Shown: positions 44,750-53,833 of the stretch, piece by piece
How the letters are laid out: every line of letters begins with the position of its first letter
How positions within the stretch are numbered: position 1 is the first letter of the stretch
Assembly (NCBI GenBank): GCA_003313425.1
Contig: NHZP01000052.1
Location: 62,001-126,000, forward strand
Direction of reading: 5' to 3'
DNA from: Pseudopyrenochaeta lycopersici
Taxonomy: Eukaryota > Ascomycota > Dothideomycetes > Pleosporales > Pseudopyrenochaetaceae
Length of the DNA stretch: 64,000 nt
Translations under genes and position numbers: made by a program
The notes under the pieces: model-generated
Told to the model about the DNA's origin: nothing
Seen by the model: the letters and a program-made list of their open reading frames with translations, nothing else
Databases searched by the model: none

Positions 44750-45176
44750 TCCGGAACCCAGACAATACGAGCTCGGCAATCGAGTGGCTGCTGCAAGTGA
44801 TTGCGAAAGCGATAAAGTTTATCAAAAGCCACGTGAAATTTGTTCGTTGGTGGAGAGGTCGAGGAATCGCAGGGCCGGGTTGTTGACTAAGCTCGCGTTT
44901 TGTGGCTTGTCGCGCGTTACCGGATGCGAGCAGGGCAGATTGAAAGATTGTTTACTCGTGCACACAACATTGACCCTGCCGCTCCTCAGTGCCCGCGAGC
45001 CCCTCCACTTCACCCACGTTACTAACCTGTAGGTGTAGCCAAGTCCTTTGCTGGCATACGCAACTGGGCCACCCTCACAAAGCATCATTTATTTTCTTCC
45101 GCGAAACAGCGCGTTCACACAAGGCAAAGACCTTGACCGCCTATCTTGAAGGGGCCACCATTTACCAGTAGCCAGT
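44750..45176. other. Divergent promoter between the AlkB gene and CDK1
   Basis: 427 bp between start codons. No further gene was seen. Confidence 0.5.
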
Positions 45177-46318
45177 ATGGAGAATTACCAGAAGCTTGAG
45201 AAGGTCGGAGAGGGTACGTTGTCACTGCTGGAGGATTGTGGACTCGTGCAAGCCCTCAAACTACCCACATGCTGATCTTTCCCCAGGCACATATGGAGTC
45301 GTCTACAAGGCGCGAGACCTCACCACCAAAGACCAGCGAATTGTCGCGCTCAAGAAGATTCGCCTCGAAGCCGAAGACGAGGGCGTCCCGTCGACCGCCA
45401 TTCGCGAGATCTCTCTCCTCAAGGAGATGAATGATCCGAACATTGTCCGCCTGTTTAACATTGTTCACGCCGACGGACACAAGCTATATCTCGTCTTTGA
45501 GTTCCTCGACCTCGACCTGAAGAAGTATATGGAGGCACTGCCGGTCAGCCAGGGCGGTCGAGGCAAGGCGCTGCCAGAGGGCTCTGGGCTGGCGGGGAAG
45601 ACCCTGGTCATGGACGACAAGATGGTCAAGAAGTTTATGATGCAGCTGTGCCAGGGCGTCAAGTACTGCCATTCCCATCGCGTTCTGCATCGCGATTTGA
45701 AGCCCCAGAATCTGTTGATCGACAAGGATTGCAATCTCAAGCTGGCTGATTTTGGTCTGGCTCGCGCTTTTGGTGTGCCGCTACGCACTTACACGCACGA
45801 GGTACGTTAGGCTGAAATTGAACATGTATTCGACCTAACAATTACTAGGTGGTTACTCTTTGGTACCGATCCCCAGAGATTCTCCTTGGCGGTCGACAAT
45901 ACTCTACTGGTGTCGATATGTGGTCGGTTGGCTGCATCTTTGCGGAGATGTGCACCCGCAAGCCTCTCTTCCCTGGTGACTCTGAGATTGACGAGATCTT
46001 CAAGATCTTCCGGTATGCATCCCACCACATTTAAACAACGATTAGCTAATAGAGGACAGTATTCTCGGCACACCCAGCGAACAAGACTGGCCGGGCGTCA
46101 CCTCATTCCCTGATTTCAAGCCGTCGTTCCCCAAATGGGCCCGAACTGACATTGCAAACATTGTCACCACGCTCGACGAAATTGGCCTCGATCTGCTTGA
46201 CGCCCTGCTCGTGTACGATCCCGCTGGCCGAATCTCAGCGAAGCAGACTGTCATCCATCCATACTTTGGGGGCATGAATGGGGACACACGCCACGAGTAT
46301 AGCAACGGCTACCACTAA
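45177..46318 (+). CDS. cdk1: Cyclin-dependent kinase 1 (Cdc2/Cdc28/NimX)
   Basis: Exons 45177-45213, 45287-45801, 45849-46012 and 46060-46318 encode 324 residues. The PSTAIRE helix is exact ([12 protein letters not shown]). The glycine loop GEGTYGVVY keeps the inhibitory Thr and Tyr sites targeted by Wee1-type kinases. Catalytic HRDLKPQN and DFG and the activation-loop Thr in [15 protein letters not shown] are present, so the enzyme should be active and CAK-regulated. An insertion rich in Gly/Ala between beta5 and helix E (about residues 95-120) is known from other filamentous fungi. It drives G1/S and G2/M with its cyclins. The 37-nt first coding exon ends inside the glycine loop. Confidence 0.97.
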
Positions 46319-46710
46319 TCATCCCTGGAGGATGCTATGACTGTTACGGAGTTGATGGGTGCATGACCGGCGCGATGTACGGCACAATAGTGTCTAAATG
46401 AGATTTCTATTGTCTTGGATAGGAGAGATTGAGCTGGGCACAAAAGGGCAACAAATGGCGTTCTGGGCAGGACATGTTACGGGCTGTTAGCATCCAGTTC
46501 ATCGCGGGTAGAGCATATTAGGGCCAATGTTATCCCTTCATCCAATCAAATATTCTCATGTGGTTCGGTGTTCTAAGAAGCATGACGCAAGCGACCCGAC
46601 CCGACCCAACCCCCACTTCAGCCCTACGGGCGGGGCGGGACAGGAACGCGTCTCGACTTCAGGTTCAAGGCTGTCAACCGTTCCTCTACACACTGTCTTT
46701 AGCATTGATA
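46319..46710. other. Intergenic region before the GH18 gene
   Basis: The reading frame of the next gene is open back to 46558, but the added residues are not GH18-like, so ATG 46711 was preferred. Nothing else was seen. Confidence 0.45.
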
Positions 46711-47996
46711 ATGACCTCATCTCCACCCAAGCTGCTCCCGCCATCTTCCGGTCCCCGGCTTATTGTATACCACCAAACCTTTCACGATCCTGAAGGCAAC
46801 TACCACTCACTCCTGCCGCTGCTTACCAACAACACTGGTGTCACGCATGTGATAATCGCAGCGATACATTTGAACGAGGAGCCAGGGAACATCACACTGA
46901 ACGACCACCGCCCAGACGACAAGAGATTCGACCAGCTATGGGGGGAAGTGAGTTGGTTGCAAGGCAGTGGAGTCAAGGTGTTGGGCATGCTTGGTGGAGC
47001 TGCAAAGGGGAGTTTTGAGAAGTTGAGTGGAGATGAGGAGACGGTACGTTATTGATCTCCATAGTTGTAGAAATGTCTAACTCAGAGCAGTTCGAAGCAC
47101 ACTACCTGCCTCTGCATGCCATAATATCCGTCTACAAACTATCCGGTCTCGACCTTGATGTGGAAGAGGAAATTCCCCTTGCTACAATAACACGCCTCAT
47201 CACCCGTCTGCGTGCTGACTTTGGTCCTGACTTCCTCATCACTCTGGCTCCCGTTGCTACAGCACTCATACCGGACCCCAAAGTGCCTGCCGAGGAGCGC
47301 GCCCCCCGGCCTATGCTAGCTTCTGGACCAATCCCCAATCCGCTGCATCGCACGCTCCCGCATCTAAGTGGGTTTAGCTACCCAGAGCTAGAGTGCAGTG
47401 TGTACGGCCGTGAGATTGCATGGTACAACACGCAATTCTACTGTGGGTGGGGCGATGCAGGGTCGACGCAGTGGTACGACGCCATCATCGCTGCGGGCTG
47501 GAAACCAGAAAGAGTCGTCATGGGTGTAGTAACTAACCCGGGCAATGGCGCAGGACACATCCCCGTCAGCAAACTACGCGACGTGTGTGCGCGGTTGCGC
47601 GAGAAGTACAAAAACGTAGGCAAGGGCTTTGGCGGCGTCATGGGCTGGGAGTATTTCAACTGCGGCGACTGCGAAGACGACCTCGTCCATGTATCTGGCC
47701 TCGACCTTAACAACGAGACGGTGCAGGCTGGCTGGGTCGCTGCACTAGGTCGCATCCTCCGCGTAGAAGAGCCACCGCATCCGCAGACGTCGCGGCCCCC
47801 GCTGGGTGTAACAGCCGAGCAGATTCGACGAATGGTGACCAACCTCCCGCAGGCCAAGGCGGCCTGGCCCGAAGACGAGATTCAGAAGTTGGTCGTGCTG
47901 GGGTTTGCGCATCACGAGGCTGTTAGTGCGCTGAATGCTACGGATGGGAATGTGGAGTTAGCAGCTGGGTTTTTGTTTGAACAGTATCCCCGATAG
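46711..47996 (+). CDS. GH18 chitinase-like protein with C-terminal UBA-like domain, no signal peptide
   Basis: Exons 46711-47043 and 47091-47996 encode 412 residues. The GH18 barrel opens with RLIVYHQTFHDPEGN and carries the active-site strand SGLDLDVEE at 129-137, where the catalytic Glu is E136 and the two preceding Asp (132, 134) are kept; the first Asp of the usual DGxDxDxE is Ser129. The strand MGWEYFNC near the barrel end replaces the usual MxWxxxxD. After a linker (about 345-365), residues about 370-410 form a UBA-like three-helix motif (IQKLVVLGFAHHEAVSALNATDG). No signal peptide or membrane segment is seen, so an intracellular, possibly ubiquitin-linked glycan-binding or hydrolysing role is inferred. 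The substrate is unknown. Confidence 0.87.
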
Positions 47997-48728
47997 CATC
48001 CCGATAGTATCACCAATAAGGGGATGATAGATTGAGGGAAGGGCAAAAATCGAGGAGTAGCAGGTTCCTTGTTCTGAACAATATATCTTTCAAGGGGATT
48101 GAGGGAAGAGAAAACTTTAGAAATGCGGTACATAAAAGGAACATAACGACACTCATGACCATCATCATTGACTCAAAAGAACTTTAAGTTTACATCTCAG
48201 CTCAGCCCAGCGTGTCTCAATACCTTTTGATGCGAGAATATTTCTTCACATGCATTCTCTATCCCATCCAATCCCGCTTCCCTTCCAAGCTAACCAGTCA
48301 TCACGCATGGAAACAACAGTCACACTGTGTAACGGACCTCGGCCCCCCTCTCGCAACCCTCTCCCGATCCAAACGGATCCCAGCGGAAGAAAGGGAGTCA
48401 TACGCACACCGTCCCCCCTCTCTTTCGTCATCCATTATCCATTCTCCCCTCGCAGCTGAACACCGCACACCGGTGGAGTCCCTTGCAAAACCGGCCTCAC
48501 CCAGAACACACACTTAGCTTTTGAGGAATCCCTGTCGTGCTAGGACAGGATAGCTCCTTATTCCAGCTTGACGAATGACCACTTCGCTGGTACTCAACGT
48601 CTCGAAACAGCTAGCTCATGGAGATTATGCAAGTAGCTTATAGAGGTGGATAGTTTACTCTTAGTAATCCAGGTCTCCTGTAATGTAACAAACGCTTCGC
48701 GGTCAATTATAGGTGCTCCAAATGCTAG
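47997..48728. other. Convergent intergenic region before the NLR gene
   Basis: CT-rich stretches at about 48330-48460, no convincing gene. Confidence 0.5.
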
Positions 48729-51700
48729 TCATGCTCCTCGTGAATCTCCCTCATCGTTTGCAACTGCCTGCTCTGCCTCCCACTGTTCTAATGTTGCTGA
48801 GGAAGACGACAATGCAGGATGATCAGCTCTGAGAATCTGCCGGCGAAGCTGGACGCATTCCCTCATTAGCCTTAGAGCTGCAACGTCTCGACCCACTGAT
48901 TTCCACGTGGAGGCGAGGTTGGCCATGCTGGTTAGCGTGGAGGGATGGTCCGCTCCGAGCTTCGTCTTGCTCATCTCCATCACTTGCACCTCTAGCTCTT
49001 CAGCATCGTCCCATCGCCCTTGATTCCTGTACGTTGATGCTAGGTTGGCCATGCTACTCAGCGTGTCAGGATGGTCCGCTCCAAGCTTCGTCTTGCTCAT
49101 CTCCATCACTTGCACCTCCAGCTCTTCAGCATCATCCCATCGCCCTTGATTCCTGTACGTTGACGCTAGGTTGGCCATGCTAGTCAGCGTGTCAGGATGG
49201 TCCGCTCCGAGCTTCGTCTTGCTCATCTCCATTACTTGCACAAACAGCTCTTCAGCATCGTCCCATCGCCCTTGATTCCAGTACGTTGACGCTAGGTTGC
49301 CCATGCTAGTTAGCGTGTCAGGATGGTCCGCTCCAAGCTTCGTCTTGCTCATCTCCATCACTTGCACCTCCAGCTCTTCAGCATCATCCCATCGCCCTTG
49401 ATTCCTGTACGTTGACGCTAGGTTGGCCATGCTAGTCAGCGTGTCAGGATGGTCCGCTCCGAGCTTCGTCTTGCTCATCTCCATTACTTGCACAAACAGC
49501 TCTTCAGCATCGTCCCATCGCCCTTGATTCCAGTACGTTGACGCTAGGTTGCCCATGCTAGTTAGCGTGTCCGGATGGTCTGCACCGAGCTTCGTCTTGC
49601 TTATCTCCATCACTTGCACGTCTAGCTCTTCAGCATCGTCCCATCGCCCTTGATTCCAGTACGTTGACGCTAGGTTGGCCATGCTAGTCAGCGTGGAGGG
49701 ATGGTCCGCTCCGAGCTTCGTCTTGCGAGTCTCCATCACTTGCACAAACAGCTCTTCAGCATCGTCCCATCGCCCTTGATTCATGTACGTTGACGCTAGG
49801 TTGGCTATGCTGGTCAGCGTGGAGGGATGGTCCGCTCCGAGCTTCGTCTTGCACATCTCCATCACTTGCACAAACAGCTCTTCAGCATTGTCCCATCGCC
49901 CTTGATTCCTGTACGTTGACGCTAGGTTGGCCATGCTAGTTAGCGTAGAGGGATGGTCCGCTCCGAACTTCGTCTTGCTCATCTCCATCACTTGCACGTC
50001 TAGCTCTTCAGCATCGTCCCATCGCCCTTGATTCCTGTACGTTGACGCTAGGTTAGCCATGCTAATCAGCGTGTCAGGATGGTCCGCTCCGAGCTTCGTC
50101 TTGCACATCTCCATCACTTGCACGTCTAGCTCTTCAGCATCGTCCCATCGCCCTTGATTCCTGTACGTTGACGCTAGGTTGGCCATGCTACTCAGCGTGT
50201 AGGGATGGTCCGCTCCAAGCTTCGTCTTGCGAGTCTCCATCACTTGCACCTCCAGCTCTTCAGCATCGTCCCATCGCCCTTGATTCCTGTACGTTGACGC
50301 TAGGTTGGCCATGCTACTCAGCGTGTCAGGATGGTCCGCTCCAAGTTTCGTCTTGCACATCTCCATCACTTGCACAAACAGCTCTTCAGCATCGTCCCAT
50401 CGCCCTTGATTCCTGTACGTTGACGCTAGGTTGGCTATGCTGGTCAGCGTGGAGGGATGGTCCGCTCCAAGCTTCGTCTTGCGAGTCTCCATCACTTGCA
50501 CCTCCAGCTCTTCAGCATCGTCCCATCGCCCTTGATTCCTGTACGTTGACGCTAGGTTGGCCATGCTACTCAGCGTGTCAGGATGGTCCGCTCCAAGCTT
50601 CGTCTTGCGAGTCTCCATCACTTGCACCTCCAGCTCTTCAGCTGCGTTCCATCGGCCTCCAAGTTTGTACGCTAATCCAACCATTGCTATACTCCACAGC
50701 GTATCTTCGTGCGCTTCGCCTAGCACTTTCTTCCGCGCTTTCACTGACTTTACAGCTAGTGTCGCAGCGTCAGCAACGTTGCCTTTCCTCTCTGCATACC
50801 ATGCCGCATGATAAAGCAGTGTAGCCCATTCTGCTAGCGATGACTCGTCTGCTGGCTGCTGCCCTACAGCCGACCTAGCGTGCGCAAAAAGTGCTTGACA
50901 AGCTGCCCAGTTCTCGTACTGTCCTGTTGGAAATTCTTTACATAGATTACTAATAAATATCCGCCTCCACTGCTCGACCTTGCCGTTCGTAGTAAGCCAC
51001 ATGCGTGTCGCTAGCTGCACCAGAGCGTGCATCTCAAAGCTCGTGCCACTAGTGTCAACAGAGATGAAGCAGAAATTACGCAGTGCTACTATGTCGTGTT
51101 CAAAGTCGTCATCGCCCACGCTAGACTGCGATGTACCATCTTCTTCGTCGCTCTCCCAGACATCGTAGGTGTCCTCGTTCTGACTTCTCCGGGCGCCTCC
51201 TTGCTCCGTTCGACTGCGAATCAAGGCCTCTGGAATCCCTTGCCGGTCAAAGAAGCTCATCAGCGAGAGCAGGTCTGCCGCTGAGGGCCGTATCTGCTGT
51301 ATGTGCTCGAACGAGATCTGCCACGTGATGATGATTGAGTTCTTCGCTTCCCAGTCTCGCCGAAGCTGGCTATCATCATCGTAGGTAAGCAGGCTTGACC
51401 GCTTGCGCTCGCTCTTCCTGAACTCTTCGAGGTACTTGGCCACAGAGCACCGGGGCCCTCTCTGCGAGATGTACGCTGCTGCTTGCACCATAGCTAGCGG
51501 CATGTACTCAAGCGCCGCTGCAAGTTCAACAAGGTCGCTGCGACCCTGTTGCGTTCCTAGCTTCTTCTCGAACAGCGCTTGGGCCTGTACCTCGTCCATG
51601 GGCTCTACAGCAATAATATCGCGTTGCTCCACTAGTTTCAGCGCAGCTTCCTTATTCCGCGTTGTCAAAAGGATCGACCCGCGCTCGCAGTGGGGAAGGT

Positions 51701-52349
51701 ACTCGCGCAGCGGCCGCGATGCGGTCTTCGAGTCGGTAGGCTGGCTGTTAAGAAGAAAGCGAGCATCGTCCACATTGTCAAGAACAAGGAACCACCGCTG
51801 TTTGCAATCCCGCAGCCAGTCATGCACTAGCTTGAAGATGTTTGCCTGGGGGTCCCGCCGCCCGAAGATCTTAACGCAGTCCGCGATATCGCGGTAGCTC
51901 TGTTCGAACCGGGCTGTGTTGCTGGCGTGCACCCAGAACACCCACGTCTCTGGCGAACGCTCGTGCGTGCGGTAGGCATGCTCGATGGCAAGCTGCGACT
52001 TACTTCTCTGCAGTTAGCAGGTAGTGCTGGTCAAGCTGCGCGCTACTGACCCTACGCCGCCTAGCCCGACGAGCGCAGCTCGCGAGTCCTGCGTAGCGCA
52101 TCTCTGGACCTGATCGAGAGTGGTCCCCCGCTCGATGAAGTCGGCGTCGCGAGCGAACGGTATCACGATTGAAGGTGGTGGAGGAGTCTCTAGTCGTTCT
52201 GAGGGGGCTAGTGTAAGTGTATGTTTTGGTTATACTGGGCGGTCCCGCACCTTACCAGGCGGAAGGTGGAACGCAGTGTTCACTGGGCCGTTGATGGTGC
52301 CCGCTTGGAGGCCAGCGTTTGCGTCGCCAAATACTATCGTGGAGGCCAT
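48729..52349 (-). CDS. NLR-like receptor: PP/RHIM-like motif, NB-ARC, TPR repeats
   Basis: Exons 52349-52256, 52207-52051 and 52002-48729 encode 1174 residues; both introns are 48 bp. Exon 1 encodes just 31 residues, with FGDANAGLQAGTING, resembling the pseudopalindromic (PP) amyloid motif of fungal NLRs and the RHIM core. A PPPPSIVIPF linker precedes the nucleotide-binding domain: P-loop GLGGVGKSQ (about 78-87), Walker B RWFLVLDNVDD (about 155), sensor segment ILLTTRN and the GLPL-like YMPLAMVQAA. The acceptor at 52003 was chosen because it alone regenerates an intact P-loop. After an all-helical part (about 290-550), thirteen near-identical 42-residue TPR units (about 553-1098) are capped by diverged units. 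Proteins of this type work in non-self recognition and incompatibility, with an amyloid motif seeding a partner death effector. No partner carrying the same motif is recognisable in this window. Confidence 0.9.
48960..50597 (-). repeat. Thirteen tandem 126-bp TPR-coding units
   Basis: Exactly 13 x 126 bp without a length change. Units share the frame LGADHP-x-TL-x-S...NLASTY-x-NQGRWDDAEEL-x-VQVME-x-x-KTK. Differences concentrate at a few codons. The two-unit (252-bp) blocks at about 49085-49336 and 49337-49588 are nearly identical, including silent bases. Confidence 0.92.
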
Positions 52350-52498
52350 AATACAAGTAGCATCAAAGTATACATCAGTGGTGGTGTCAGCGATGAAGTG
52401 GCAGCTGGAGTTCAGCCTGGCCACCCAAGTCCTTCCACCCACTCCCACATCATCGTTACTGGCCGCCGAGTCCGTAGTCCACAAGATATAGCGCCGAA

Positions 52499-52660
52499 CC
52501 TAGCAGCTTCACAACGCCAGATGATTCACGGTATGATAATAAGGAATAAGCTCACTGCTGCTCAAATGTCTGGTGCAGCTGGCTGAAGTGTTCGCCCGTC
52601 AAGTGTATTCGCTCCAATCCGGGGGGGTTTGGATCATCGAGGATCCAAAGAGCTATAGCT
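52499..52660 (+). pseudogene. Fragment of a Tc1/mariner-like transposase N terminus
   Basis: The plus strand encodes SQRQMIHGMIIRNKLTAAQM followed by a stop at 52584-52586; the homology resumes in another frame as VKCIRSNPGGFGSSR. Together these match the helix-turn-helix start of fungal mariner-type transposases (a homeodomain-like region with IRSN and FGS motifs). The DDE catalytic region is absent. The copy is broken by at least one stop and one frameshift and lies 150 bp upstream of the NLR start codon. Confidence 0.55.
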
Positions 52661-53833
52661 CAGTGGGAGGCAGAGTACGTAGATGCCGACTTAGTATGTA
52701 CTATATAATAGAGGAAATGCAGCTGGAGCCAGACCAGAAAGCAGACCAAGTAAGCTGTATGAGTCTTGTAACTAACATATTATCTACTACACACCAGCTT
52801 GGTAACTTAACACTAGTTGCCGAAAGCGAGCCAGCATAGTGCAGCCAAGGATACACAAGCGGCGACTGGCCCGCCGACAGGGATTCTACATAATTCTCGC
52901 TTGCACAAAGCGTGACCGGTTTCGCAAAACATCGTAACCCAAACACCCACCCTCCCAACGCTACTCTACCCCCGCTCTAACCCCCTCTCCCCAAGCCGAG
53001 GATTACTAAACACGTAAACCCTCCGATTCGCGAGAGATGGGGGAATAAGCGAAATACGGCGTTGATTCGCACCTGGTGACTATTTCCTGCTCGCGCCGGA
53101 GAGAAGTGCGAGGATGGGGAGTGAGTCATGGGATGGATGGGTCGGGGGATGATTTGGTAGCGAGGTGGTTTTCCGGGTGGCGGGCATGGGCAGGTTGGAG
53201 GGGTAGGGGTGATTTCGGGGATAATGGGGGAATATTCTTATTATGATAGAGATAGTAGCGGTGGATTTGGGGAGGGAGAATGCGTTGAGTCGAATGTTGT
53301 GCACCAAGTACGTAGTCGTAGATTATATGCATCTGCACCGAAAGGGCATGTCAAAGTCAAAGACAGACGCAGCAAAGGGTAGATATTATAATTCTCAGCA
53401 AACTGAGAAAGAGCGATGAATGCCATTTCTTTTCTCATACCAAATATCCACACTGGGGGGTATCCTCGACTCCTTTGCCCTAGACTCAATCGGATGTCAT
53501 GTCCATGATGCATTGTGCAATAAGAAAACCAAAGGAAACAAAAAAGAAACGAACAGCAAAAAGAAAAGAAAAGAAAGAAAAATACCGCCTAATGCTTCTA
53601 ATAGCGAATGGATGATAGTTTCCAGAAACAATCATGACCCAATCATGCAAATCGTAAATCTATAATCGCGCTGTTTTTGGAAAGCGCTCGAAATTCAGAG
53701 CACATGAGTGAGTGGTGAACGTGAAATAAACCCCCCAAAAGAAACGACTTTCTGAAATAACACTCTCTTGCATCGGCGCCATTTTTTAGATGCAATCTCC
53801 GATATGGAGTGTAGGAGGAACGTGCATTTCTCG
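52661..53833. other. Gene-poor stretch beside the NLR gene
   Basis: It contains a G-rich block (about 53095-53280) and a purine-rich A/G tract (53521-53582). Open frames present are short and unrecognised. Confidence 0.5.

Noticed and set aside
44750..44779. N-terminal extension of the AlkB-like protein
   Set aside because: It would start with TTG; ATG 44749 is the first proper start.
48960..50597. CRISPR-like array
   Set aside because: The periodic repeats are coding (42 codons) with no unique spacers, in a eukaryotic gene.
50168..50824. Long plus-strand open frame opposite the TPR array
   Set aside because: It is an antisense shadow created by the 126-bp repeat period (divisible by three).
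52640..52700. A-box-like TAGCTCAGTGG suggesting a tRNA
   Set aside because: No B box follows at a tRNA distance and no cloverleaf forms; the stretch overlaps the transposase relic.
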